Assembly (NCBI RefSeq): GCF_046546475.1
Contig: NZ_JBKGXS010000002.1
Span: 596,786-660,785, forward strand
Origin: Pseudonocardia phyllosphaerae
Lineage (GTDB): Bacteria > Actinomycetota > Actinomycetes > Mycobacteriales > Pseudonocardiaceae
DNA: 64,000 nt
Direction: 5' to 3'
The translations under genes were made by a program, and so were the position numbers. Shown one piece after another: positions 1 through 7,912 of the stretch; position 1 is the stretch's first letter, and each line of letters starts with the position of its first letter. The notes under the pieces were generated by a model. It was not told where the DNA came from and did no database searches. It was given only the letters and a program-made list of their open reading frames with translations.

Positions 1-744
1 CGCGCCGCTCGCGCCCTCGGTGGGCCCGACGACGAACCGCACGGTCGCCTTGTCCGACACCGGCTTCCCGTCCGGCAGCTTGGCCTTGGCGGTGAAGGAG
101 ATGTCGTAGGTGCCCGGGGCGGTGAACACCCAGTTGGCGTGCTCGTGCCCGCCCGGCTCCAGCTTCTTCTCGGTGAACAGCGAGCCGGGGACGAACAGCC
201 GGCTCGTCTTCTCCCCGGTGAGCCCGCCCGCGCCGGTGACGGCGAAACGCGGGTTCTTCGACGGGCCCGCGTAGGCGAAGCCGTCGAGGTCGAACGCGAC
301 GGTGCCGTTGATGTCCTTCTTCCCGATGCCTTCGGTGGACCAGCCGGGCCACACGACGTCGGGGTTCTGGGTCTGCGAGGTGATCCAGGCCGGGCTGCCC
401 GCGGGGGCCAGGAACTCGTAGCCGGCCGGCAGGTCGACCTTCGAGCTCGGCGTCTCCGGGACGTGCAGGACGACCTTCTCCGGGTCGGTGACGCCCTGCG
501 GGGTCTCGGTGCGCAGGGTGAACTTCCCGTTCTCCATGACCGGGTAGAGGGCGTCGACGTGCTGCCCGGCGCCCTCGACCTGACGACCGTCGGTCGCGGC
601 GGGTGCGGGAGGTGCCGGGGGTGCGGGTGGCGCCGCGGCGGCGGTCGCGGGGGCGATCAGCCCGAGCACCGCGGTGAGGGCGACGGCCGAGCCGAGGCGG
701 AGGACCCGACCGGGTGAGGCCGATGAGGCAGTGGTGGGCGACAT
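1..744 (-). CDS. Secreted choice-of-anchor M (TIGR03769-type) surface protein, 3' end missing
   Basis: The first 248 residues are visible and the gene runs off the left edge. Residues about 14-38 form a hydrophobic signal peptide ending in an Ala-rich cleavage region, followed by a Pro/Ala linker (about 39-50). Near residue 205 lies the stretch GHEHANWVFTAPGTYDISF, typical of actinobacterial surface-anchored proteins that accompany metal-type ABC transporters (choice-of-anchor M family). The ATG at 744 is chosen because it directly precedes the signal peptide. Role inferred: extracellular, cell-wall-associated protein, possibly tied to metal uptake. The C-terminal sorting part and any partner genes lie outside the window. 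Confidence 0.75.
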   Translation of the reverse strand, partial: MSPTTASSASPGRVLRLGSAVALTAVLGLIAPATAAAAPPAPPAPPAPAATDGRQVEGAGQHVDALYPVMENGKFTLRTETPQGVTDPEKVVLHVPETPSSKVDLPAGYEFLAPAGSPAWITSQTQNPDVVWPGWSTEGIGKKDINGTVAFDLDGFAYAGPSKNPRFAVTGAGGLTGEKTSRLFVPGSLFTEKKLEPGGHEHANWVFTAPGTYDISFTAKAKLPDGKPVSDKATVRFVVGPTEGASGA

Positions 745-766
745 GGCAACTCTCTGTCACGGCAAA

Positions 767-787
767 TGGAAACAGGAATCGTTACCA
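767..787. promoter_or_regulatory. Operator-like inverted repeat upstream of the surface-protein gene
   Basis: TGGAAAC, seven bases, then GTTACCA (6 of 7 bases paired). It lies about 23 bp upstream of the start at 744, where a repressor would cover the promoter. Because the downstream family is often metal-regulated, a Zur-like role is possible, but the match to known Zur boxes is weak. Confidence 0.35.
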
Positions 788-855
788 CGTTTGCCGCTTC
801 GCCCGGAAGATGCTGTGACGCACCTCTTTCATGCAGTTCGCGCGCTACGTACGGC

Positions 856-2157
856 TCATGGCGTTTCGTGCACAGCCGGAGGGTGATGCGTCGTGACCCG
901 CGGTGGTCGTGGGGCGGCGCCGGCGGCCCACCGGACCAGCACGGCGGCCGCGATCCCGAGCGCGGTCAGCGACGCCGCCAGCCCGGTGGTCGCCGCCCCC
1001 AGCGACGTGACCAGCGTCAGCAGCCCGACGACGATCGTCGGGATCCCGGCGCCGAGGTAGTGGACGACGTAGGCGGTCGCGGTGATCCCCGCGGCCCGCT
1101 CCCCCACGGCCGCACCCTGGACGACGCCGTGCGCGCCGCCGTAGGCGAGGCCGTGCCCGAGCCCGGCGACGACGGCCGCGGACAGCGTCACCACCACCGA
1201 CGCGGACGGTCCGGCCCCGAGCAGCACCAGCAGGCCGGTGACCAGGCAGCCGAGCCCGGCGAGCTGGGCGCGCACCGCACCGAGGCGGCTCAGTACGGCC
1301 TGCGCCGGCAACGCGGCCACGACGACGACCGCCGCGACCAGGCCGAGCACCGCCACCCCGGCGCCGGAGCCGCCACGGGTCAGGGCACTGGGGATCAGCC
1401 CGAGGAACAGCCCGACGACCGCCCAGGACACGAACCCGGCCGCCATCGCCGCGACGAACGCCGGCCGCCCGGTGCGCGGCAGGTCGACCGAGACCACCGG
1501 TGTCCGCCGTGCCGTCGGCGCGGTGGCCGTCGCCGCTGCGGATGCAGGGGCGGCCGACGGACCGAGGCGCAGGAACACGACGGCCAGGGCCAGCACGTGC
1601 AGCAGGTGCACGCTCGCGTACGGCGCGGGCAGCACCGCGGCGAGCAGCCCGGTCACGCCCGGCCCGGCCGCGGTGCCGAGCAGGAACACCAGCGCCCCGG
1701 CGGCCGCGAGCCGTCGACGGCGGGTCGTCATCCGCGCCTGCGCGAGCACCGCCATGCCCGCCCCGGTGGCCGCGCCCAGCGCGACGCCCTGCAGCACGCG
1801 TCCGGCGAGCAGCCAGGCCGGGTGCGCGCCGACGGCGAAGCACAGCGATCCGGCCGCGGCGAGCAGCAGGCCGCAGCGGACGAGCCGGGTGCGGCCGAGC
1901 CGGTCACCGAGCGGACCGAGCACCAGCAGCGCCGGGACGGCCGCCGCGGCGTAGGTCGCGTAGATCAGCGTCAGCGTGAGGTCGCCGAAGCCGAGCTGCT
2001 GCTGGTAGCCGGGGAACAGCGGGCTCGCCATGTTCGCGCCGAACGCGAGCAGCGCCAGCGCCGACGCCATGTCCCCCGGCCGATCGAGGATCGGCGCCGA
2101 CGCGTGCTTGGACAAGGCGGGACGGCGGACGCGGCGCGGGGCAATGATCGTGGACAC
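856..2157 (-). CDS. MFS transporter
   Basis: 433 residues, GTG start. A short basic N-terminus (RRVRRP) is followed by about 12 hydrophobic segments. The loop GPLGDRLGRTRLVR (about residues 101-114) is the classic MFS A-motif between TM2 and TM3. Length is normal for the family. It sits between the surface protein and a LysR regulator, all on the minus strand. It is preceded by a 146-bp gap, so it probably has its own promoter and may be controlled by the LysR gene. The family (drug/metabolite efflux type, Ala/Val-rich helices) is clear but the substrate cannot be read from sequence. Confidence 0.85.
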   Translation of the reverse strand: MSTIIAPRRVRRPALSKHASAPILDRPGDMASALALLAFGANMASPLFPGYQQQLGFGDLTLTLIYATYAAAAVPALLVLGPLGDRLGRTRLVRCGLLLAAAGSLCFAVGAHPAWLLAGRVLQGVALGAATGAGMAVLAQARMTTRRRRLAAAGALVFLLGTAAGPGVTGLLAAVLPAPYASVHLLHVLALAVVFLRLGPSAAPASAAATATAPTARRTPVVSVDLPRTGRPAFVAAMAAGFVSWAVVGLFLGLIPSALTRGGSGAGVAVLGLVAAVVVVAALPAQAVLSRLGAVRAQLAGLGCLVTGLLVLLGAGPSASVVVTLSAAVVAGLGHGLAYGGAHGVVQGAAVGERAAGITATAYVVHYLGAGIPTIVVGLLTLVTSLGAATTGLAASLTALGIAAAVLVRWAAGAAPRPPRVTTHHPPAVHETP

Positions 2158-2303
2158 GTCGACACCGTGCGGGTGCCAACCGTACGAATCCAGCGGACGT
2201 TGTTTCCGATGATTATCGCGAGCTGTTACATATTCTTCCCTGGCTGCTCAGGCGGGGCGCGGCGACCACTTCGGACCGAACGGAGTGGTGCGGGGCACAC
2301 GGG

Positions 2304-3245
2304 TCAGGGGCTCTCCAGGCGGCCGGCGAGCGTGCCGCAGACCTCGCGCAGCGCGTCGAGACCGGCCGCGACCGCGGGGTGGTGCTGGGCGCCGTCGCGG
2401 ACCGCGGCGATCACCCGGCGCTGCGGGACCGGCGGGCGCCCGATCCGCAACCGCCGGGTGTCGTGCCGGGCGGGCACGTCGGCCAGCCGCGGCACCAGGG
2501 CGACGCCGAAGCCGAGCGCGACGAGTGCGGCGCCGGTGTCCCACTCGTCGGAGTAGTGGGCGATGTCGGGGGTGAACCCGGCGCCGGTGCAGGCGAGCAT
2601 CACGAGCTGGTGGTAGGCGCGGCCGGGGCTGCTGCAGATCCACCGGTCGCCGGCCAGGTCGGTGAGCGTGATGTCGTCGCGGCCGATCAGCGGGTGGTCC
2701 GGGCCGACGAGCACGTCGAGCGGCTCGTCGTAGAGGGCCCGCTGGTCGAAGGCGGGGTCGGTGACCGGCGGGATGCTCTCGGTCGCCACGACCACGGCGA
2801 TGTCGGCGTCGTCCGCGGCGAGCAGGTCGAACGCCCGACCCGGCTCGGTCTCGCGCAGGTGCAGCGTCAGCGCCGGGTGCGACTCACGCAGCCGAGCCAG
2901 GGTCTGCGGGACGACGGCCGCGGCGGCGGTGGAGAACGCGCAGAACCGCAGCGACCCGGTCGTCTCGCCGGGCCGGTGCGCGTCGAGCTCGGCGCGGGCC
3001 CGCTCCCACTGCGCCATCAGCGTCTCGCCGTGCACCAGCACGGTCCGCGCGGCCGGGGTGAGCCGGACGCGGCGGCCGTCGGGTTCGAGCAGCTCGACCC
3101 CGAGCTCACGGGCCAGCGTCTGCATCTGGTGCGACGCCGCGGACGGCGTCATCCGGCACACCTGCGCGGCCGCGGTGACCGTGCCGTGCCGGGCGATCGC
3201 CTGCAGCACCCGGAGCCGTCGATCGATCATCCGAAGAACGTACAT
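2304..3245 (-). CDS. LysR family transcriptional regulator
   Basis: 313 residues from ATG 3245. A second ATG at 3230 (MIDRRLRVLQAIARHGT) gives the more typical LysR N-terminus, so the start is uncertain by five residues. The winged helix-turn-helix covers about residues 6-65 (TVTAAAQVCRMTPSAASHQM), followed by the substrate-binding domain. The terminal region ALVALGFGVALVPRLA matches the usual effector-domain strand. It probably regulates itself and the downstream MFS gene at 856-2157 (146-bp gap). The effector is unknown. Confidence 0.9.
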   Translation of the reverse strand: MYVLRMIDRRLRVLQAIARHGTVTAAAQVCRMTPSAASHQMQTLARELGVELLEPDGRRVRLTPAARTVLVHGETLMAQWERARAELDAHRPGETTGSLRFCAFSTAAAAVVPQTLARLRESHPALTLHLRETEPGRAFDLLAADDADIAVVVATESIPPVTDPAFDQRALYDEPLDVLVGPDHPLIGRDDITLTDLAGDRWICSSPGRAYHQLVMLACTGAGFTPDIAHYSDEWDTGAALVALGFGVALVPRLADVPARHDTRRLRIGRPPVPQRRVIAAVRDGAQHHPAVAAGLDALREVCGTLAGRLESP

Positions 3246-3286
3246 GGTGATGAGCTGAACTCTTCGATAATCACGACTCGATGCGG

Positions 3287-3442
3287 CTACGGATCCCAGA
3301 GCTCGTCGAGACCGGCAGCCGGGACGCGGACAGCCGCGTCCAGCTTCTTCAGGCCCTTGGCGACGATTCGCCGAGCTGCTCCATCCAGCTTCCGGAAGTC
3401 CTCGCGGGCGTCCTCGCTCAGGGTGACCTTCGCCGTGCCCAT
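3287..3442 (-). pseudogene. RelE/ParE-like toxin, truncated at the C-terminus
   Basis: Only 51 residues: MGTAKVTLSEDAREDFRKLD, then a run resembling the helix and first strand of RelE-type toxins, ending LDELWDP and a stop. Family members are usually about 85-95 residues, so the catalytic C-terminal half is gone. The reading frame starts 10 bp after the antitoxin stop at 3453, the normal type II order. The break abuts the upstream region of the LysR gene (start 3245), indicating a deletion or recombination junction. Unlikely to be active. Confidence 0.55.
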
Positions 3443-3452
3443 CGGAACGGGT

Positions 3453-3671
3453 CTACTCCGCGTCCAGGCTGTCGGGGTCGATACCCGCCTCGGCGAGGAC
3501 GTCGTCGAGCGAGAACCGCCGACCGCTGTCGGCAGCCGCGCGGACCAGCGCAATACTCAGAAGCCGCAGATCGTCCTCCAGCTCCTCGAGGCGCTGCAGC
3601 CGGTCCATGCTTTCCATGTCGACCAGGGCGGCGACTGCCTTGTTCTGCCGGAGGATCACCCGGGCCTCGCC
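3453..3671 (-). pseudogene. Phd/YefM-like antitoxin, N-terminus lost
   Basis: About 72 residues of recognisable C-terminal antitoxin: EARVILRQNKAVAALVDMES, a charged helix (LQRLEELEDDLRLL) and an acidic tail. Intact Phd/YefM antitoxins begin with a DNA-binding segment that should lie just upstream. Here the frame instead runs into sequence antisense to the ferredoxin-like gene, with no start codon in the right place. With the truncated toxin next to it, the pair is a relic, cut at both ends. Confidence 0.5.
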
Positions 3672-3729
3672 ATCTCGCTGCAGAGGCCGGCAAGGCAGGA
3701 TCGCCGACGATGCCTGTGCAGAGGACCCC

Positions 3730-4014
3730 GTGAGCACCGACGAACCGTTCGAGGTCGAGTGCGCCACGAGCGGCACCACGGTCACTGTCGGCGCCGGTGA
3801 GAGCATCCTGACCGCCGTCGAGAACGCCGGGCTGAGCCCGGACTGGTCCTGCCGCCGCGGCGAGTGCGGCGCCTGCGAGGTACCGCTGCTGGCCGGGCGG
3901 GCCGAGCACCGCGACTCCATCCTCGACGACGAGGAGCGGGCCGCGAACACCGCGATCTTCCCGTGCGTCTCCCGCGCCGAGCACGGCTGCCCGAGACTGG
4001 TCCTCGGGCTCTGA
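3730..4014 (+). CDS. Orphan plant-type 2Fe-2S ferredoxin domain (oxygenase-reductase C-terminus-like)
   Basis: 94 residues if started at GTG 3730, which has AGAGGA six bases upstream. The cluster ligands are intact: CRRGECGAC (Cys-x4-Cys-x2-Cys) followed about 29 residues later by PCVSR. The segment AEHRDSILDDEERAANTAIF and the ending PRLVLGL match the C-terminal ferredoxin domain of vanillate-demethylase-type reductases, whose FAD/NADH domains (about 220 residues) are missing. It is either a free-standing ferredoxin or, more likely, the surviving tail of a reductase gene. The same frame is open upstream but without recognisable reductase sequence. Confidence 0.65.
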   Translation: MSTDEPFEVECATSGTTVTVGAGESILTAVENAGLSPDWSCRRGECGACEVPLLAGRAEHRDSILDDEERAANTAIFPCVSRAEHGCPRLVLGL

Positions 4015-4036
4015 GCTGCCCAGTCCTGTCAGATGC

Positions 4037-4087
4037 CCGGTGCGCGGCGACGGTCAGCGTGCCGTCCTCGCCGCGGCGCACGTCCCC
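4037..4087. repeat. 51-bp direct repeat, left copy
   Basis: Identical over 51 bp to 15234-15284, where the sequence is the 3' end of the FecCD-type ABC ATPase gene. A 15-bp match (GGCTCTGAGCTGCCC) also occurs just before each copy, at 4007-4021 and 15177-15191, with different spacers. The copies flank the whole catabolic cassette (4141-14794). This marks insertion or duplication next to the iron-transport operon. Confidence 0.85.
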
Positions 4088-4140
4088 TACCGATCGGGGT
4101 GTCCATGCGGCGCCGGTCGACCTAGGGCCGACATCGGTGC

Positions 4141-4869
4141 TCAGCCGGCAGACTCGTTCAGCCAGCCGCGCAGGCTGCCGCAGAACGCGGCGAAGAGTCG
4201 TCGACTCACTTGTGCCTGGGTCAGTCCGACCGTGTCGAGCAGATCGAAGATCTCGCGGGGGTCGAACAGGATGTTCCACAAGAACGCCCCTTGCTCGCCT
4301 GGCTCGGGGAGCCCCAGCTCCGCCGCGGCGGCGGCGATGGGCTGCTGTACCGCTTCGACCTGGACCGCGATGTGACGTGCCCCTGCGCGCAGGCGGGCCA
4401 GGTAGCCCTCGGCCGAGCGGGTGTGCACCATGGAGCGGCCGTGCACCACGACCAGGCGCACCCACTCCGCGCACACTGCCTCGAGCAATCTCAGGCCGGT
4501 GAGGTCGCTGCGGCGGCTGAAGGTCAGCAGGCGTAGCCCGACATCGAACCGGTAGACGGCGAGGATGTCGTCGACGGAGGCGAAGTGTCGATAGGCGGTG
4601 GCCACGGCGACTTCGGCGCGTTCGGCCACCTCGGTCATCTTCACGGCGGTGCCGCGTTCGCCGGCCAGGTCTGCCGCGGCTTCGATGAGCCGTCGCCGGT
4701 TGCGTTCGGTGTCGCTGCGCACGCCGCGCCGTGCCCCCCGTCCCTGACCTGTGTTGTCGGCGCGCACCCCGGACGGGACGCTGCGGCCGCCTGGTTCGCC
4801 ACGGTACCGGCGCCCGCTGGTGGCCGGGCGGGCCGCCCGGCCACCAGCGGGAGGCTGTGAGTGGGTCAC
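4141..4869 (-). CDS. TetR family transcriptional regulator
   Basis: The open frame from GTG 4869 (overlapping the aminotransferase stop as GTGA) gives 242 residues, but its first 49 are Gly/Arg-rich and encode a 39-bp palindrome. A later GTG at 4722 gives VRSDTERNRRRLIEAAADLA, the normal start of a TetR helix-turn-helix (MTEVAERAEVAVATAYRHFAS), about 193 residues in all. I favour the shorter form. It is the last gene of the minus arm of the cassette and is the likely repressor acting at the TTGAGA-type operators at 6905 and 10983. Confidence 0.85.
   Translation of the reverse strand: MTHSQPPAGGRAARPATSGRRYRGEPGGRSVPSGVRADNTGQGRGARRGVRSDTERNRRRLIEAAADLAGERGTAVKMTEVAERAEVAVATAYRHFASVDDILAVYRFDVGLRLLTFSRRSDLTGLRLLEAVCAEWVRLVVVHGRSMVHTRSAEGYLARLRAGARHIAVQVEAVQQPIAAAAAELGLPEPGEQGAFLWNILFDPREIFDLLDTVGLTQAQVSRRLFAAFCGSLRGWLNESAG
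4813..4851. terminator. Perfect 39-bp palindrome between the aminotransferase and TetR genes
   Basis: Two 19-bp arms (4813-4831 and 4833-4851) pair perfectly around a single G. All-GC arms make an extremely stable hairpin. There is no T-run, so it is either an actinobacterial-type hairpin terminator/attenuator after the aminotransferase gene (stop at 4866) or an RNA-processing site. If TetR really starts at 4869 it would be coding. Confidence 0.6.
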
Positions 4870-6047
4870 CGGCGCAGGTCGGCGAGCCCGTCGGCGAGTC
4901 GCTGCACCCCGGCGCGGATCGCGTCATCGGCGGCGGCGTAGGACAGTCGCAGGTGGAACTCGCCGTGCTCACCGAACTCGGATCCTGGGCGGACCGCGAC
5001 GCCACGCTCACGCAGCTGTGTCACGACCTGGGCCGAGGGGAGGTCGAGGTCGTAGCGCGGGAACAGGTAGAACGCACCTTCGGGCACGCTCAGGGTCAGT
5101 CCGTCGATCGCAGCCAGGCCGTCGGACATGATCTCGCGGCGGCGGACGTAGGCCGCGCGCATGGCTGCGACGTCGTCGTCCGCTCCGTGCAGGGCGGCCA
5201 GTGCCGCGTCCTGTACCGCGGTGTTCATCGATCCGTTGACGGTGTTGTGGATCCGGGCGGCTGCTGCGATCAGTGGCTGTGGACCCCAGAGGTAACCGAC
5301 ACGCCATCCGGTCATGGCGTAGGTCTTGGAGAAGGTCTGGCAGTAGAGCGTGCGCTCGCGCAGGCCGGACACCTCGACCGCTGAGGTGAACGGTTCCGGG
5401 GTCCAGGTCAGGTCGGCGTAGGCCTCGTCGGACACGACGACGGTCTCGGTGCCCTCGAGCATCTGTGACAGCGCCTCCAGCTCGGCACGGGTGTGCACGA
5501 TGCCGGTGGGGTTGCTCGGGTTGCAGAACACGAACACCGTGGCTCCGGGCAATGCCGCGGCGAGCCGGTCGAGGTCCCAGTGCAGGTCCGGGCCCAGCGG
5601 CACCGGAACCGGGACACCGCCGGCCATGCTGACCAGGTCGGCGTAGAGGGAGTAGGTCGGGTCCGGGAAGACGACCCGGTCGCCGGGGTTGACCAGCGAC
5701 AGCAGTGCCGCGCCCAGACCGGCGGTGCCACCGTGTGTGATCAGGACGTCGGCCGGGGAGGCCTCGATGTGGGTGCGTGCTCCGATGCGGCGGGCCAGTT
5801 CCTCGCGCAGCGCGGGTTCGCCCAGCAGCGGGGAGTAGTGGGTGCGTCCGGTGCGTAGTGCCTGTTCGGCGGCACTGACGACCGCGGCGGGGGTGTCGAA
5901 GTCGGGTTCGCCCATCGCGAGCGAGACCAGGTCGCCCGAGGACTGGGGTTGCTGCACGCGGCGCGAGGCGGCCGCGATGCGGTTGACGGCGTCGGAGGGG
6001 GCGTCGGCGAACGACGGGGCGGTGGACGAAGCGGTACTGGTCGACAT
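4866..6047 (-). CDS. PLP-dependent class I/II aminotransferase
   Basis: 393 residues, ATG start. It shows the fold-type I pattern: N-terminal substrate region (LAMGEPDFDTPAAV, about 43-56), NPSNPTGIVH (Asn of the cofactor site), SDEAYADLTW (Asp/Tyr contacting PLP) and the lysine in YCQTFSKTYAMTGWRVGY. Close to aspartate-aminotransferase-like enzymes of the AspC/PatA group. It lies downstream of the SDR gene by 39 bp and overlaps TetR by four bases. In this cassette it could transaminate glutamate produced by 5-oxoproline hydrolysis, or the amino acid formed from a related lactam. The substrate is inferred only. Confidence 0.88.
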   Translation of the reverse strand: MSTSTASSTAPSFADAPSDAVNRIAAASRRVQQPQSSGDLVSLAMGEPDFDTPAAVVSAAEQALRTGRTHYSPLLGEPALREELARRIGARTHIEASPADVLITHGGTAGLGAALLSLVNPGDRVVFPDPTYSLYADLVSMAGGVPVPVPLGPDLHWDLDRLAAALPGATVFVFCNPSNPTGIVHTRAELEALSQMLEGTETVVVSDEAYADLTWTPEPFTSAVEVSGLRERTLYCQTFSKTYAMTGWRVGYLWGPQPLIAAAARIHNTVNGSMNTAVQDAALAALHGADDDVAAMRAAYVRRREIMSDGLAAIDGLTLSVPEGAFYLFPRYDLDLPSAQVVTQLRERGVAVRPGSEFGEHGEFHLRLSYAAADDAIRAGVQRLADGLADLRR

Positions 6048-6086
6048 GCTCGGGTCTCCCGGGTCGGGGTGCTCAGGGATGGGTGG

Positions 6087-6869
6087 TCACGAGGTCGGTG
6101 CGCCCACTCCGCGGCTGATCTCGAGGTCGGTGGCGGTGTCGCGTTGGCGGGTCGGGGCGACGACGATCTCCTGCAGCACGACTCGTTGCGGCAGCACCAC
6201 TGCGAGCCGGATGGCCTCGGCGACGTCCTCGGGCTGGACCATCGCGGCTCGCTCCTGCGGTTCCGGGGGCCGGGCGCGGTTGTCGAGGATGGGGGTGTCC
6301 GCCTCGCCCGGCAGGACGGTGATCGCGCGTAGGCCATCGTTGCGGAAGGTGTTGTGCAGGAAGGTCATGAAGTTGCGGACTCCGGCCTTGGCCGCGCCGT
6401 AGGCGGCACCGCCGAGCAGGTTGGGGTTGACCGCGGCCAGAGAGGAGACGGTGACGATGGTGCCGGTGCCGCGATCGAGCATGTCGGGCAGCACTGCCTG
6501 ACAGAGCCGGAACACCGCATCGAGGTTGACGTCGAGGACTTCGCGCCATTCCTCGTGTGGCAGGTACTGCGGGTTCAGCACGGTCGATGCGCTGCCGGCG
6601 TTGTTGACCACGATGTCGATCGGGCCGTGTTCGGCGCGTACGCGCGCGAGCGTCGTGGTCAGCGCGACGTGGTCGGTGATGTCGATCGCGACCGCCGAGG
6701 CCGTTCCGCCGGCCGCGCGGATCTGCTCGGCGGCGGCCTCGATCGGTTCCGGGCGGCGCCCGACGAGCACGACGGCGGCGCCCTCGGCGGCCAGCAGCCG
6801 TGCGGTCTCGCGACCCATTCCGCTACCCGCGCCGGTAACCAGCGCCGTGCGCCCGGAGAGGGTGCCCAC
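6087..6869 (-). CDS. SDR family NAD(P)-dependent oxidoreductase
   Basis: 260 residues from GTG 6869, chosen because a strong GGAGGAGGAG lies just upstream. The frame also opens from 6905 but that adds a Gly run encoded by the ribosome-binding site. Rossmann motif TGAGSGMG near residue 10, NNAG, catalytic Ser (VSSLAAVN) and YxxxK (YGAAKAG). The C-terminal part (LPGEADTPILDNRARPPEPQ, then VAEAIRLAVVLPQRVVLQEI) resembles serine/3-hydroxy-acid-type SDRs of the YdfG group. It starts a three-gene block (SDR, aminotransferase, TetR) preceded by the operator at 6905-6924. Confidence 0.88.
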   Translation of the reverse strand: MGTLSGRTALVTGAGSGMGRETARLLAAEGAAVVLVGRRPEPIEAAAEQIRAAGGTASAVAIDITDHVALTTTLARVRAEHGPIDIVVNNAGSASTVLNPQYLPHEEWREVLDVNLDAVFRLCQAVLPDMLDRGTGTIVTVSSLAAVNPNLLGGAAYGAAKAGVRNFMTFLHNTFRNDGLRAITVLPGEADTPILDNRARPPEPQERAAMVQPEDVAEAIRLAVVLPQRVVLQEIVVAPTRQRDTATDLEISRGVGAPTS

Positions 6870-6904
6870 TACTCCTCCTCCTCCAAAATACGAATATCTT
6901 CGCA

Positions 6905-6924
6905 ATTGAGACTACGTTCTCAAT
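6905..6924. promoter_or_regulatory. Operator-like inverted repeat ATTGAGA-N6-TCTCAAT
   Basis: Perfect 7-bp arms with a six-base spacer. It overlaps the last codons of pxpC and sits about 35 bp upstream of the SDR start (6869). An imperfect copy of the central 18 bp (12 of 18 identical) is at 10983-11000 between the two arms of the cassette, so the same regulator, probably the local TetR protein, may bind both. Confidence 0.55.
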
Positions 6925-7912
6925 AGCTGTGGTGACAAGGGCCGGGCAGGCCGAGTGCGGCCCAGGCGTCGGCCGCAGCGCGTTCCAGAGCTCGCAGGCC
7001 GGTCTCCTGCTCGGCTGCGCGGTGCACGGCGGTGGCCCTGTCGACCCAGCGGAACCGCAGTGTCTGTCCCGGGCCGGCTTGGCCGAGCAGGGGCAGACTG
7101 GCCCGGGTGGCGACCCCCACGATCGGGTATCCAGCGGTCAGGGTGCGGTAGCGGCCCAGCACGATGAGCTCGTCGACGTGGGGGATCTCGAGGGCTCCGA
7201 TGGGTACGCCGTGCGAGACGACTTCCGTGTCGTCGTCGGGATGTTTGACCGGTCCCTCGAGGCGCAGGCCGACATGATTCGAGCGGGGCGTCACGATGTA
7301 GGCCGAATCCGCTACCAGCTCGCGCAGACCGGGTACCGGCACGTCGTCGACCGCGACGACGTCGATCGGCGTTCCGGCGGGGGCCGGCGTCGGGACCGGT
7401 GGCCGCAGCAGGATCTGCCCGAAGTGGCCGTGGCGGAATCCGGTCCATGCCGACTGGACCCGTACTTCGTCACCCGAGGCGAGGACCTGGCCGAATCCCA
7501 TCCGGGCGTCCGGTGCGACGCTGCCGAGGAAGCGCGGGGCCTCGATCCGGCCGTGGATCGCGAGGTAGGTCCGGGTGCCATGGTGCAGTGCATGCACACG
7601 AAGCTCGTGGCCGGCGGGGACCAGTACGGGGGTGCGGCAGCGTGTCGGCACACCGCCGACGGTGACGGTGGCGTCGGCGCCGGTCAGTGCGACCAGCACT
7701 TCCCGTTCGGGGACCACCGCCAGTCCCGGGCCGAGTGTCTCCAGTAGCGGCGCCCCACGGGGGTTGCCCACGAGCAGGTTTGCCACGGCTGCCGACTGCT
7801 GGTCGGCGGCCCCGCCGGTGGGGACGCCGAGGCGTTCGGAGTCGCGGCGTCCCAGGTCCTGATGGGTGGTGGCCCAGCCGGATCCGGTCACCTCGAGCGC
7901 GACGGTGATCAC
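6920..7912 (-). CDS. pxpC: 5-oxoprolinase subunit C (PxpC/KipA-like)
   Basis: 330 residues from GTG 7912, which overlaps the pxpB stop (GTGA). It shows the family's conserved features: LGRRDSERLGVPTGGAADQQ near residues 21-40 (the SGxQDxGR-like entry, here modified), ANLLVGNPRGAPLLE, and the C-terminal block SNHVGLRLEGP...EVVSHGVPIGALEIPHVDELIVLGRYRTLTAGYPIVG. Known role: with PxpA and PxpB it cleaves 5-oxo-L-proline to glutamate using ATP. Related proteins also occur as urea-amidolyase-like domains, so the lactam substrate could differ. Confidence 0.88.
   Translation of the reverse strand: MITVALEVTGSGWATTHQDLGRRDSERLGVPTGGAADQQSAAVANLLVGNPRGAPLLETLGPGLAVVPEREVLVALTGADATVTVGGVPTRCRTPVLVPAGHELRVHALHHGTRTYLAIHGRIEAPRFLGSVAPDARMGFGQVLASGDEVRVQSAWTGFRHGHFGQILLRPPVPTPAPAGTPIDVVAVDDVPVPGLRELVADSAYIVTPRSNHVGLRLEGPVKHPDDDTEVVSHGVPIGALEIPHVDELIVLGRYRTLTAGYPIVGVATRASLPLLGQAGPGQTLRFRWVDRATAVHRAAEQETGLRALERAAADAWAALGLPGPCHHSY

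Noticed and set aside
766..2556. A 596-codon open frame on the plus strand
   Set aside because: Arg/Gln/Gly/Asp-rich shadow of the MFS and LysR genes; no domain, and both real genes on the other strand are well supported.
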